Shown here piece after piece: positions 1 to 7,991 of a stretch of 64,000 nucleotides of DNA. A program made the position numbers and the translations under genes. Source of the DNA: Enterobacterales bacterium (GTDB lineage Bacteria; Pseudomonadota; Gammaproteobacteria; Enterobacterales; Kangiellaceae); the NCBI GenBank assembly GCA_030949565.1, contig JAUZSK010000005.1, positions 1 to 64,000 on the forward strand. The letters run 5' to 3'. The notes beneath the pieces are model-generated. The model made no database searches. It was not told the origin of the DNA and saw only the letters and a list, made by a program, of their open reading frames with translations. The stretch's first letter is position 1. Every line of letters begins with the position of its first letter.

Positions 1-1
1 T

Positions 2-166
2 TACATTAAAGCCCTTGTTGAAACCCTTCAAGAGCACATAAAAACGCCATCCGAAGGAAAGCAACTCGCCTACTTGCTGCAATAGAACCTGATCGAAGCC
101 GCACTGGGCGCTGAAATGGCTGAACTTTTGGGCTATTCAAAACACGCTACCGAGGGTCACAATAGC
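2..166 (+). pseudogene. IS256-family transposase N-terminal remnant
   Basis: Frame 2 reads YIKALVETLQEHIKTPSEGK, then an in-frame TAG at 83-85, and continues NLIEAALGAEMAELLGYSKH followed by ATEGHNS. The motif of an acidic 'EAAL-AEM--LGY-KH' helix followed by G-N-S is typical of the start of IS256/MutB-type transposases. Similarity stops at about 166, where the frame passes into unrelated sequence. It is a broken 5' fragment with an internal stop; no catalytic domain or terminal repeat is visible, and the element may begin before the window. Confidence 0.55.
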
Positions 167-302
167 GTTTTGTTGGAATCGGACCTCCATAACTCATTGT
201 TATTACTAAATTTCATAGCCAGAACAACCACTATTATCGGCTTAAACCCACATTTTTAGTATTAAAAAGCCTACTGTAAGCAGCGTAAGGTTCTTTTACA
301 AC

Positions 303-479
303 ATGCGCGTTGGTTCAAAACTCAAACTGTCGATTAAGGATAATAAGATAGTTTTAACACCTATAGAAGAAAAACTGAGTCTTGAAGTTCTTTTCGCGGG
401 TAGTCCGAGAGAGTGCTTTAAAGTGACGCTAGAAGATCGGGAGTGGATTGATGCTAAACCGACGGGTAAGGAAGTGTAA
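303..479 (+). pseudogene. MazE-like antitoxin, N-terminus missing
   Basis: The frame reads MRVGSKLKLSIKDNKIVLTP and ends DREWIDAKPTGKEV, 58 residues. This matches the end of the AbrB/MazE swapped-hairpin domain ('GdkLkL-i-dgkIvl-P') and the acidic toxin-binding tail of MazE. The first half of the DNA-binding domain, usually containing W-G-N-S and R-I-P, is absent, and the upstream frame hits a stop at 243. The TAA overlaps the ATG of the next gene by one base, which is the normal mazEF coupling. The ATG at 303 is therefore probably an internal Met of a 5'-truncated antitoxin. Confidence 0.6.
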
Positions 480-661
480 TGTACATTGCTGATAAAGGTG
501 ACATCGTTTATCTCAATTTCGATCCAAGTGCTGCTAAGGAAATTATGAAACGCAGACCGGCATTTGTTATTTCTCGAAAAATATTCAATGAACATACTGG
601 GTTTGCGGTAGTCGCGCCGATAACTAGCAGCATCCGCAAGATGAAGTTGACTGTCTTATAG
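479..661 (+). pseudogene. MazF-like toxin, C-terminally truncated
   Basis: The 60-residue product begins MYIADKGDIVYLNFDPSAAK and continues with RRPAFVIS, F-N-E-H-T-G and V-A-P-I-T-S-S. These are the conserved first half of MazF/PemK mRNA interferases: the GD-(I/V)-x-(W/Y) start, the basic R-R-P-A loop, and a P-(I/C)-T-S strand. A complete MazF is about 110 residues. Here the frame runs into a repeated 21 bp sequence at 645-665 and stops. It is translationally coupled to the truncated antitoxin. Both partners are broken, so the module is probably inactive. Assignment to the MazF fold is firm; activity is not expected. Confidence 0.65.
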
Positions 662-818
662 GCTCAATTCTAATAGGCTCGGTCATTACTTTTTAAGTGG
701 GTGTGTTAGCTGATAAATCGGTGGATTCCCGTTTTCACGGGAATGACGTAGTGTTCGGCAATGACGTAGTGTTCGGGGATGACGCGCGGTGTGTTGCAGT
801 TGACTGTCTTATAGGCTC
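645..818. repeat. 21 bp direct repeats flanking a palindromic unit
   Basis: AGTTGACTGTCTTATAGGCTC occurs at 645-665 and again at 798-818. Between the copies lies one unit of the palindromic repeat that forms the array at 1926-2318. The first copy interrupts mazF. The arrangement looks like a small insertion or recombination scar rather than a gene; the 67-codon frame across it (697-900) is repeat-derived. Confidence 0.55.
725..744. repeat. Single ATTCCCGT palindrome unit
   Basis: An 8 bp inverted repeat ATTCCCGT/ACGGGAAT with a TTTC loop. The 38 bp stretch ending in the left arm (695-732) is identical to 1926-1963, so this is a dispersed copy of the tandem unit found 1.2 kb away. It resembles the dRS3-like 'ATTCCCG...CGGGAAT' repeats known from other proteobacteria. 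Confidence 0.7.
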
Positions 819-910
819 GGTCATAAGAAAGGTATCAGACAGGCACTCTATAGTCAATTTCCTACAAAGACTCGGGTCAATGTCTTACAAAACCGAGTAA
901 TTTCACGATT

Positions 911-950
911 TTTTGTAAGCGATCCACCCGGCTTTGTGTGCGAGATATCT
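911..950. repeat. Dispersed repeat, copy 1 (partner 1845-1886)
   Basis: The sequence from TTTTGTAAGCGATC to GTGCGAGATATCT recurs with small changes at 1845-1886. Both copies lie in non-coding DNA flanking the antitoxin/PIN remnant and may mark the edges of a mobile or duplicated block. Confidence 0.5.
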
Positions 951-955
951 CAAAG

Positions 956-1000
956 ATGGCTGTCTAATAATTTTTCTAAAATGGCTGTTTAATAATTTTT
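956..1000. repeat. Short tandem repeat, period 25
   Basis: ATGGCTGTCTAATAATTTTT (956-975) is followed by ATGGCTGTTTAATAATTTTT (981-1000) and another TTTAATAATTTTTTT stretch. It is AT-rich, non-coding, and lies just downstream of the dispersed repeat. Confidence 0.5.
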
Positions 1001-1088
1001 TTTAATAATTTTTTTCCTATAAAATCTAACGCCTTGCTTACCTCATAATTTGGAGCGAGGTCAAAAGTTTTTAGAGTGCAGCAAATCG

Positions 1089-1307
1089 TTATACCATTCT
1101 TGAATGTTCAACTGCATCTAAAATATCTTGGGTAGTCGCTTTTGTTTTTAACCCTGGGATATCAAAAGGGGATTTTGATTTCTTTTCTTTTGATTTCAAT
1201 GAAAAAACTGAACCATCTTTTCTACGAATTTCAATTTCCTCCTCCTGAGCAAGAAGCAATAGTTTAGACAGGTTTTGACGTGCTTCTGAATAAGTAAACG
1301 CTTTCAT
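1089..1307 (-). CDS. Phd/YefM-type antitoxin
   Basis: A 72-residue protein starting MKAFTYSEARQNLSKLLLLA, then EEEIEIRRKDGSVFSLK. The 'SEAR--L-KLL--A' helix followed by a strand with R-(R/K)-(D/N)-G is the prevent-host-death (Phd/YefM) antitoxin fold, which binds DNA through its N-terminus and neutralises a toxin with its C-terminal tail (here FDIPGLKTKATTQDILDAVE). The frame upstream on the same strand is a PIN-domain gene whose TAA lies 2 bp from this ATG, so the two were co-transcribed with the toxin first, the reverse of most Phd modules. The antitoxin frame looks intact; its toxin does not. Confidence 0.7.
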   Translation of the reverse strand: MKAFTYSEARQNLSKLLLLAQEEEIEIRRKDGSVFSLKSKEKKSKSPFDIPGLKTKATTQDILDAVEHSRMV

Positions 1308-1309
1308 TT

Positions 1310-1698
1310 TTACTCCAATAGCTTAATGTTAAGATCATTTGCAACTTGCTTCATTCGTTTGTCCAAAGTAATAAGAGGGCATAATAGTGATTGAGCACAT
1401 TGCAAAAAATAGGCATCGTATGCATAAATATTGTACTTTAATGCTAATTCAAGAGCTTTTTGAATATCAACCGAAACTAACCTCACTGAAATTTGACTAG
1501 CAATTTTGTATGTTGATATAGCCTCCTTGTCAGTAAGCTCGCTTCCGTTTAGTCATAGCCGTCAATGCATTGCCAATTTCATATGGTAGAATATTTGGCG
1601 CAGTTACCTCGCAATTGGATGAAAGCTTTATAATGTTTTCTTTTTCAGGTTCATCTAAAGCGACAGCTAAAAATATTTGTATCTGAAATAATTTGCAT
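1310..1698 (-). pseudogene. PIN-domain (VapC-like) toxin, frameshifted
   Basis: From ATG at 1698 the frame reads MQIISDTNIF, carrying the first acidic residue of PIN nucleases (the D of SDTN). After a frameshift it reads LAVALDEPEKENIIKLSSNC and later APNILPYEIGNALTAM with the conserved Glu. After a second shift it reads ELTDKEAISTYKIASQISVR and ALKYNIYAYDAYFLQCAQ (the conserved D-A-Y), LITLDKRMKQVA, then stops at 1310. The summed length is about 129 residues, normal for VapC-type RNases. At least two frame breaks make it non-functional as read. It is directly upstream of the Phd-type antitoxin. Confidence 0.65.
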
Positions 1699-1925
1699 AT
1701 GGACAATTGTACAAGAAACTAAATATTTTGCAAGAAACTTGAATGGTATCACCTTAAAGTATTTATGTTGATTTTTAATCAACCTGAATTCGTATAAATC
1801 GCTGCTAAGCTGAACCTATGGGTTCAATGCTTCTTTTTGGAAGGATTTTTGTAAGCGATCATCCAGGCCTGCTGTGCGAGATATCTTAACGCTATCTCAT
1901 TTTCTTTTAAATTCTATTACCCTAT

Positions 1926-2318
1926 AAGTGGGTGTGTTAGCTGATAAATCGGTGGATTCCCGTCTGCACGGGAATGACGTGGTGTTAGGCAATGGCGTAG
2001 TGTTTGGCAATGGCGTAGTGTTCGCTAATAATCGGTGGATTCCCGTCTGCACGGGAATGACGTGGTGTTAGGCAATGACGTAGTGTTCCGCAATGGCGTA
2101 GTGTTCGCTGATAAATCGGTGGATTCCCGTCTGCACGGGAATGACGTGGTGTTAGGCAATGACGTAGTGTTCGGCAATGGCGTAGTGTTCGCTGATAAAT
2201 CGGTGGATTCCCGTCTGCACGGGAATGACGTAATGTTCGGCAATGAGGTAGTGTTCGGCAATGGCCTAGTGTTCGATGATAAATCGGTGGATTCCCGTCT
2301 GCACGGGAATGACGTGGT
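1926..2318. repeat. Five-copy 84 bp tandem palindromic repeat array
   Basis: The palindrome ATTCCCGT-CTGC-ACGGGAAT occurs at 1956, 2039, 2123, 2207 and 2291, spaced 83, 84, 84 and 84 bp. Between palindromes are degenerate short repeats of the type 'GGCAATGACGTAGTGTTC', repeated two to three times per unit. Because 84 is a multiple of three and the units contain few stops, long frames exist on both strands (2035-2337 plus, 2025-2330 minus) with 28-residue periodicity; neither looks like a real protein. The array lies 3' of prpC. Function is unknown; related single units are at 695-744. Confidence 0.8.
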
Positions 2319-2344
2319 TGTAATGGTCAAGGGCTGATAATATA

Positions 2345-2366
2345 AGGGATTGATCTTACAATCCCT
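2345..2366 (-). terminator. Possible terminator after prpC
   Basis: Inverted repeat AGGGATTG (2345-2352) and CAATCCCT (2359-2366) with a 6-base loop, 15 bp past the prpC stop. On the minus strand the stem is followed by TTATATTAT, a weak U-tract, so termination may be partial. Confidence 0.4.
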
Positions 2367-2380
2367 CTTGACGTTCCACC

Positions 2381-3541
2381 TTAACGCTTATCAATCTCCA
2401 CCCACGCCCTTGGCTCTGGCCCTACATAGTTGGCGCTAGGTCGGATGATTTTGCCATCCACTCGCTGCTCCATTATATGTGCTGCCCAGCCGGTGATGCG
2501 TGACATTATAAAGATTGGGGTAAACATATCGGTAGGTATACCCATCATCTTATAGGAAACCGCGGAGAACCAATCGAGGTTAGGAAACATTTTCTTTTCT
2601 TCCCACATGACTGATTCGAGTCTTTCGGCAACATCAAATAGTAGGCTGTCACCTTGCGTTTGAGATAGTTCCTTAGCCACGCCTTTTATGACCACATTGC
2701 GCGGATCAGAAACGGTATAAACTGGATGTCCGAAACCGATCACAATTTCTTTTTTAGCGATACGCTGTTTGATATCTGCTTCCGCTGCATCGGCTGATGC
2801 GTAGCGCTGTTGAATTTCAAGCGCTGCTTCATTGGCACCACCATGTTTGGGGCCTCTAAGTGCTCCGATGGCACCACAAACGGCAGAATAAATGTCTGAT
2901 CCGGTTCCGGCAATAACTCGCGCCGCAAAAGTCGATGCATTAAATTCATGTTCGGCATACAAAATGAGGGACGTATGCATGGCGCGTTCCCATTGTTTAC
3001 TGGCTGGTTTACCATGCAATAGATGTAAAAAGTGTGCGCCGATAGAATCATCATCAGTTTCCACATCAATCGCTTTACCATTGTGGCTATAGTGATACCA
3101 GTAAAGTAGCATGGAACCAAAACTGGCTAACAGACGATCGGCAATATCTCTAGCACCAGCCGCAGAATGGTCTTCTTTTTCCGGTAAAACAGTACCGAGC
3201 ACAGAACAGCCAGTTCTTAAAACATCCATTGGATGAGCCGATGCGGGAATAGATTCTAATACTTCTTGAACCACCGCTGGTAGTCCACGCAGTGTTTTTA
3301 ACTTTGCCTTATAGTTTTTAAGTTCTGAGGCATTTGGTAATCGACCGTAAATTAATAGATAGGCAATTTCTTCGAACTCGGCTTTTTCGGCAAACTCAAG
3401 AATATCGTAGCCGTAATAGGCAAGATCATTACCCGACAATCCAACCGAGCAAAGCGCCGTATTTCCGGCGGCAACACCCGACAATGCGACCGATTTTTTG
3501 GGTTTTCTCACAGGTGCTTGATTTTCAGTTTTTTCAGCCAT
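2381..3541 (-). CDS. prpC: 2-methylcitrate synthase
   Basis: Condenses propionyl-CoA with oxaloacetate to 2-methylcitrate, the entry step of the cytosolic methylcitrate cycle. The 386-residue protein has the citrate-synthase fold: [18 protein letters not shown] at the N-terminus (typical of PrpC rather than GltA), the catalytic 'HEFNASTF' and '[11 protein letters not shown]' regions, the His of GFGHPVY, and a C-terminal [19 protein letters not shown] chose ATG at 3541, preceded by AGGAGA, over a longer frame from 3643 whose extra 34 residues overlap prpB. It starts one base after the prpB stop, so prpB-prpC are co-transcribed. No acnD, prpF or prpD follows. Confidence 0.92.
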   Translation of the reverse strand: MAEKTENQAPVRKPKKSVALSGVAAGNTALCSVGLSGNDLAYYGYDILEFAEKAEFEEIAYLLIYGRLPNASELKNYKAKLKTLRGLPAVVQEVLESIPASAHPMDVLRTGCSVLGTVLPEKEDHSAAGARDIADRLLASFGSMLLYWYHYSHNGKAIDVETDDDSIGAHFLHLLHGKPASKQWERAMHTSLILYAEHEFNASTFAARVIAGTGSDIYSAVCGAIGALRGPKHGGANEAALEIQQRYASADAAEADIKQRIAKKEIVIGFGHPVYTVSDPRNVVIKGVAKELSQTQGDSLLFDVAERLESVMWEEKKMFPNLDWFSAVSYKMMGIPTDMFTPIFIMSRITGWAAHIMEQRVDGKIIRPSANYVGPEPRAWVEIDKR

Positions 3542-3542
3542 G

Positions 3543-4430
3543 TTATTTCTCCTTATCCTCTGAAAATAATTGATCGAGTTTTTGTTCAAACTGGTGATAA
3601 TTGAGATAATGATAAAGCTCTTCTCGGGTTTGCATGGAATCAATCATACCTCGCTGATGACCCTCTTGAATCAGCGCACGATAATAATTTTCCGCGCCCT
3701 TATTCATTGCGCGATAGGCGCCGCAGCAATACAGCACCAAATCCACACCGACTTCCGCCAGTTCCGGTGTTGAAAATAAAGGGGTTGCTCCAAACTCAGT
3801 AATATTGGCTAAAAAGGGTACATCGATGGCTTGTCTTAGGCTTTGATATTGGTCAAGCTGGGTGAAGGCCTCGGGGAAAATCATATCGGCTCCGGCTTCA
3901 ATGCAAGCCTGCATTCGTTCAATCGCGGAATCAATTCCTTCCACCGCTAATGCATCAGTCCTCGCCATAATCACAAAATTTTCATCGGTGCGAGCATCCA
4001 CCGCCATTTTGATTCGGTCCACCATTTCTTCTAATGAAACGATTTCTTTACCGGGGCGATGACCGCAGCGCTTGGCCGCTACTTGATCTTCAATATGGCA
4101 GCCCGCCGCGCCAAATTTGGTTAAGGATCGTACCGTTCGAGCAATATTAAAAGCCCCTCCAAAACCAGTGTCGGCATCGACTAACAGCGGCAGATCACAC
4201 ACGTCGGTAATACGCCGTACATCGATTAATACATCGTCAATGGTAGAAATGCCTAAATCGGGTAAGCCGAGTGAATTGGCAGCAACACCACTTCCTGCAA
4301 GATAGATGGCTTGATGCCCTGCCGCCTTGGCCATATGAGCCGTTAAGGCATTAATAGTACCAACAATTTGCAATGGTTTATTGCTGGCGACCGCTTGACG
4401 GAATTTTTTACCTGCCGATTCTATAGTCAT
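3543..4430 (-). CDS. prpB: Methylisocitrate lyase
   Basis: Cleaves 2-methylisocitrate to pyruvate and succinate, the last step of the methylcitrate cycle. The 295-residue product belongs to the isocitrate lyase/PEP mutase superfamily: the [17 protein letters not shown] substrate loop, [11 protein letters not shown] (Mg-binding Asp pair), and the active-site signature [10 protein letters not shown] with the catalytic Cys. I chose the start at [11 protein letters not shown] (4430), preceded by AAGGAACAAG; a 10-residue upstream extension is open but has no better ribosome site. It lies 36 bp after fumarase and 1 bp before prpC, forming a three-gene unit. The succinate produced feeds the TCA cycle towards fumarase. 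Confidence 0.92.
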   Translation of the reverse strand: MTIESAGKKFRQAVASNKPLQIVGTINALTAHMAKAAGHQAIYLAGSGVAANSLGLPDLGISTIDDVLIDVRRITDVCDLPLLVDADTGFGGAFNIARTVRSLTKFGAAGCHIEDQVAAKRCGHRPGKEIVSLEEMVDRIKMAVDARTDENFVIMARTDALAVEGIDSAIERMQACIEAGADMIFPEAFTQLDQYQSLRQAIDVPFLANITEFGATPLFSTPELAEVGVDLVLYCCGAYRAMNKGAENYYRALIQEGHQRGMIDSMQTREELYHYLNYHQFEQKLDQLFSEDKEK

Positions 4431-4466
4431 CTTGTTCCTTAAATTTAAAATGCACTTCAATATTTT

Positions 4467-6014
4467 TTATTGTTCACTATTGGCTTGTTGTATTTTTAAT
4501 TTCCAAGTTTGTGGGCCTATTTTATGAATCGATTGACCTTGGGTATCCACCGCAACCGTAACCGGCATATCCTTTACCGTAAATTCATAAATCGCTTCCA
4601 TTCCTAGTTCTTCAAAGGCAACCACTCGCGATTCTTTTATTGCTTTAGACACTAGATAGGCAGCACCACCCACTGCCATAAAGTAGATCCGTTTGTGTTT
4701 TGCAATGGATTCAAGTGCGACTTCGCCGCGTTCGGATTTACCGATCATGCCCAACAATCCCATACCGCCATCGGCTTTATCCGCTAGCATCATTTCTGAG
4801 TATTTATCCATGCGGGTAGAAGTCGTTGGTCCGGCTGGCCCGACGACTTCATCACCCACCGGATCAACCGGTCCAACATAATAAATAAATCGTCCTTCAA
4901 AATCGACACCTGGTGGCAATTGTTCGCCTCGATCGAAAATATCTTTGATCCGCTTATGTGCGGCATCTCTTCCCGTGAGTATTTTTCCACTAAGTAAGAT
5001 CGAATCACCGGGTTTTAATTGATCAAGTTGTTGTTGATTTATCTGATCCAAATGCAGTCTTTTAATCTTAGTTTGGTCCGCCGTTTCTATTTCTGGCCAA
5101 TCATCTAAATTGGGCGCATCAATAAATTGGGGACCGCTGCCATCCAGTGTAAAATGTGCATGACGCGTGGCGGCGCAATTAGGGATCATTGCCACCGGTA
5201 AAGAAGCCGCGTGGGTTGGACAATCGTTAATTTTAATATCTATCACCGTGGTCAGCCCACCGAGCCCTTGCGCGCCGATCCCCAGCTGATTGACTTTATC
5301 GTAAAGCTCCAAACGCAGCTTTTCAACCGATGTCTCAGCGCCCTTTTCAATCAGATCCTGAATATTAACCGGCTCCATTAAAGACTCTTTTGCCATTAGC
5401 ATGGCTTTCTCGGCAGTACCACCAATACCAAGACCGAGCATCCCCGGTGGACACCAACCCGCGCCCATAGTGGGAACAGTTTTTAACACCCAGTCGGCGA
5501 TGGAATCATTCGGATTGAGCATAATAAATTTACTTTTATTTTCTGAACCACCACCTTTGGCGGCCACCGTCACTTCAACCTTGTCGCCCGCAACCATTTC
5601 CACATGCACCACCGATGGCGTATTGTCTTTAGTGTTAACTCTTGGCCCCACCGGATTTTTAACAATCGAAGCCCTCAATGGATTGTCGCTATTCTGATAT
5701 GCGCGTCTGACACCCTCATCAACCATTTGTTGAATGGTTAGATCGGCGGCTAAATCCGTTGCCCATTTCACATCCATTCCGATCTTGACGAAACAGGTGA
5801 CAATTCCCGTATCTTGGCAGATAGGACGTTTACCCATCGCACACATTTTTGAATTAATTAAAATCTGTCCTATGGCATCTTTGGCCGCTGGATTCTCTTC
5901 TTTTTTATAGGCTTTATGCAACGCATCGATAAAATCTTTAGGATGATAATAAGAAATATATTGCAACGCGCTTTCAACGCTATCGATAAAGTCTTGTTTG
6001 TAAATAGATGTCAT
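4467..6014 (-). CDS. Class I fumarate hydratase (4Fe-4S)
   Basis: Interconverts fumarate and (S)-malate in the TCA cycle using an oxygen-sensitive 4Fe-4S cluster. The 515-residue chain contains both class I domains: the N-terminal alpha part (CAMGKRPICQDTGIVTCFVK with cluster cysteines; GAGWCPPGMLGLGIGGTAEK) and the C-terminal beta part (GKILTGRDAAHKRI; FIYYVGPVDPVGDEVVGPAG; AVGGAAYLVSKAIK). It is the single-chain FumA/FumB type, unrelated to FumC. It is the first gene of a unit with prpB and prpC, where acnD/prpF would be expected in many relatives. L(+)-tartrate dehydratase is a related alternative, but length and context favour fumarase. Confidence 0.88.
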   Translation of the reverse strand: MTSIYKQDFIDSVESALQYISYYHPKDFIDALHKAYKKEENPAAKDAIGQILINSKMCAMGKRPICQDTGIVTCFVKIGMDVKWATDLAADLTIQQMVDEGVRRAYQNSDNPLRASIVKNPVGPRVNTKDNTPSVVHVEMVAGDKVEVTVAAKGGGSENKSKFIMLNPNDSIADWVLKTVPTMGAGWCPPGMLGLGIGGTAEKAMLMAKESLMEPVNIQDLIEKGAETSVEKLRLELYDKVNQLGIGAQGLGGLTTVIDIKINDCPTHAASLPVAMIPNCAATRHAHFTLDGSGPQFIDAPNLDDWPEIETADQTKIKRLHLDQINQQQLDQLKPGDSILLSGKILTGRDAAHKRIKDIFDRGEQLPPGVDFEGRFIYYVGPVDPVGDEVVGPAGPTTSTRMDKYSEMMLADKADGGMGLLGMIGKSERGEVALESIAKHKRIYFMAVGGAAYLVSKAIKESRVVAFEELGMEAIYEFTVKDMPVTVAVDTQGQSIHKIGPQTWKLKIQQANSEQ

Positions 6015-6301
6015 TTTAGGATCTCATTTGGCTAATAGAAAACCTTGGGTTGATTGCATCAAGTCTTGCACAGAGAGGTGATACAAGAGGCTTTGTTGGT
6101 ATAAGTTTATCTGGTATAAAAGGTTTAGAAAGAATGACAGGATTCATTATGTTTCAAACAACCATTCAAACCAATTAGGGTTATTAACTACAGGCGAATT
6201 ATAGTCGATTTTTATAACCAATACAGCTTAAAAGAGGTTAGTTTAAGCAGTTTTTGTGATGCTAGGCGAGGAAAAGGGATAATATCAGCCAAAGCACAAA
6301 C
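6015..6301. other. Intergenic region upstream of fumarase
   Basis: No gene is seen. It should carry the promoter of the fumarase-prpB-prpC unit (minus strand). An imperfect dyad TTGAT-TGC-ATCAA lies at 6051-6063, but its 3-base spacer does not fit the FNR consensus. Nothing else is convincing. Confidence 0.5.
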
Positions 6302-6341
6302 AAAAAAGCCGATTTATCTGACTTGGCAAATAAATCGGCTT
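6302..6341 (-). terminator. Rho-independent terminator of the tRNA operon
   Basis: A perfect 12 bp inverted repeat AAGCCGATTTAT/ATAAATCGGCTT with a 12-base loop, followed on the minus strand by TTTTTTG. It lies 5 bp past the 3' end of tRNA-Glu and ends the tRNA-Ala/tRNA-Glu transcript, separating it from fumarase. Confidence 0.85.
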
Positions 6342-6346
6342 AAATA

Positions 6347-6422
6347 TGGCGTCCCCTAGGGGGTTCGAACCCCTGTTACCGCCGTGAAAGGGCAGTGTCC
6401 TAGGCCTCTAGACGAAGGGGAC
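6347..6422 (-). tRNA. tRNA-Glu (TTC)
   Basis: The minus strand folds as a 76-base tRNA: acceptor GTCCCCT/AGGGGAC, D-loop TCGTCTAGAGGCCTAGGA, anticodon stem-loop with CTTTCAC (anticodon TTC), T-arm GGGGTTCGAACCCC, and an encoded 3' CCA (6347-6349). It is the second gene of a tRNA-Ala/tRNA-Glu pair read from the promoter at 6548-6576. Confidence 0.95.
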
Positions 6423-6458
6423 TTGGTTTCAAAACAATCAAATTGTTTTGAAGCAGAT

Positions 6459-6534
6459 TGGTGGAGCTAAGCGGGATCGAACCGCTGACCTCTACACTGC
6501 CAGTGTAGCGCTCTCCCAGCTGAGCTATAGCCCC
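6459..6534 (-). tRNA. tRNA-Ala (GGC)
   Basis: The minus strand reads GGGGCTATAGCTCAGC at the 5' end, an anticodon arm CTACACTGGCAGTGTAG (anticodon GGC), T-arm AGCGGTTCGATCCCGCT, and encoded CCA at 6459-6461; 76 bases. It is followed 36 bp later by tRNA-Glu and preceded by a near-consensus promoter. Confidence 0.95.
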
Positions 6535-6547
6535 AAATCCGGCGCGA

Positions 6548-6576
6548 ATTTTAAGTGCTAAGCTACTCAGTGTCAA
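6548..6576 (-). promoter_or_regulatory. Sigma-70 promoter of the tRNA operon
   Basis: On the minus strand a perfect -35 TTGACA (6571-6576) is separated by 17 bp from -10 TAAAAT (6548-6553). It is followed by a GC-rich discriminator TCGCGCCGG just before tRNA-Ala, as in stringently controlled stable-RNA promoters. Confidence 0.85.
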
Positions 6577-6604
6577 GCAATAGCTGTTTATTTAACGGGC
6601 TTTT

Positions 6605-7804
6605 CAGGGCAACCGCATACTTTGTACTAATTTTGACCAAAAATTAGTTCAGAGCGAAATTTATCACTCCATCCTGCCTGCTTCAATTTACCTCTCATAC
6701 TATTTTTTTGAGGGTGTAGTTTCGTTAAGTTCAAAGCAAATCGTCGGATAACAGCAACATTTTCAGCTCCGTCACCATTTCGGATCCGACAGTCATCTTC
6801 TTTAAACGTCACATCAAGGATCCAATGGGTGCTTTCCACTCCCCAATGACTGCGAATGGCTTTACCTATTCTTTCCACATCCGGCGCCAAAGAACTAATG
6901 TAATACAAGGTTTCTTGCTGCACCACTTCACCTTTAAAATGTCGCTCTCGCTCAACCTCAATAACCGTTTGAATATTGGACCAATTACTCGCCTCACTAA
7001 TCCATTCATTCACTCTGAGTTGCCTATATTTCCTAACTTCAATGCGACCATGACCACTATCAACTTCCTCAAACTCTTCAATAAACTCAGGTGTTTCTCT
7101 TTGATTTTATGGAAATAACCGGCAATTTCATGACGTAATTTCTTATGGTTCAATTTGACACAAAGCACATAGTCCGCTTTCTTTTCAACAATAGTATTGA
7201 CGATTTTTTCTGTGTATTCATCGCATCGGCGCTTATCAACGCACCTTTGATATTCAGCACATTGAGCATGTCAATAACCGAAGCATTTTCATTTTTTTAC
7301 CCGTCGATTTTAATTGAGCAAGAACCAATCCTTGTGAGCGACTCCAAGCGGTAATACTGTGTAATGCGGTTTGCCTATCTCCATCAAATGAACGGCGTAA
7401 TGTTTTTCCATCAAGCGCTATTTGTTCTTGCCCCTTATCGACCCTCACTTCATTAACCCAATTAATAAATGCCTGGTTTAATTGTGCAGGCTCGATTGCC
7501 CTTATGATCCGAGCAATGGTGTCATCGACCGGTATTCCGTTTTTAAAGTCTCTATATTGTCTTAGCCAATCGAGCTTGTTATCGCCAAACTCTTTAATGT
7601 CCTTCCAGCCTTCTGCACCTGATAATACAGCACTTACCGTTAAAAATAGCACATCTAAAAGGTCATGTTTAACGTTAATATTCGTTCGTGGATCTTCTAT
7701 TGAAGTAAAATGGTCTATAAATGTCATAGCAGTATCTCCTCGTGGTTGATACTGATCTGATCACCAATTTACCTAAAAGTTCAATAAAGTACGATCTTGC
7801 CCTG
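6605..7804 (-). mobile_element. Decayed ISAs1-type insertion sequence
   Basis: Both ends carry the same terminal sequence: TTTTCAGGGCAACCGCATAC at the left (6601 on) and TTTTCAGGGCAAGATCGTAC at the right (reverse complement of 7789-7808). CAGGGC termini are typical of ISAs1. The 1.2 kb between them is filled by one transposase gene on the minus strand, which is broken. No target duplication is obvious. It lies just upstream of the tRNA promoter without disrupting it. Confidence 0.75.
6627..7727 (-). pseudogene. ISAs1-family transposase, frameshifted
   Basis: The N-terminal part (from ATG 7727, AGGAG upstream) reads MTFIDHFTSIEDPRTNINVK and contains the first catalytic block (QIALDGKTLRRSFDG). 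After a frame break it reads ENASVIDMLNVLNIKGALIS-ADAMNTQK, after another VNTIVEKKADYVLCVK, and after a third the C-terminal block RSHWGVESTHWILDVTFKED with the catalytic Glu. Total length is about 366 residues, normal for ISAs1/H-repeat DDE transposases. Three frame breaks (near 7270, 7220 and 7085) make it inactive as sequenced. Confidence 0.85.
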
Positions 7805-7991
7805 AAAATACGGAAATTTGGTATAGATCTAAATTTTATTCGCAATTGCATGATATTATGGTATGCTGAAATAATTTCAGAAAATCGTCAATTGCGAATC
7901 TATTACTCTTGTGGAAGGTAATAAGAGGGTGTAGTAGAATAACCGATGATGAAACTTGCTCTATATAATAATAAATGAAGCTGATAAACCT

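Noticed and set aside
697-900. 67-codon plus-strand frame
   Set aside because: It starts inside the dispersed palindromic unit and continues through the 21 bp repeat; repeat-derived.
1926-2318. Possible CRISPR array
   Set aside because: The sequences between palindromes are repeats of each other, not unique spacers, the period is 84 bp, and there are no cas genes.
2025-2337. Overlapping 100-residue frames on both strands
   Set aside because: Both are products of the 84 bp tandem repeat; they show only repeat periodicity and no ribosome site or family resemblance.
2740-3120. 126-codon frame inside prpC
   Set aside because: Same-strand alternate frame within a conserved citrate-synthase-type gene; no start signal and no family resemblance.
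6051-6063. FNR-like site upstream of fumarase
   Set aside because: TTGAT-TGC-ATCAA has a 3-base spacer where FNR sites have four, so it is not a good match.
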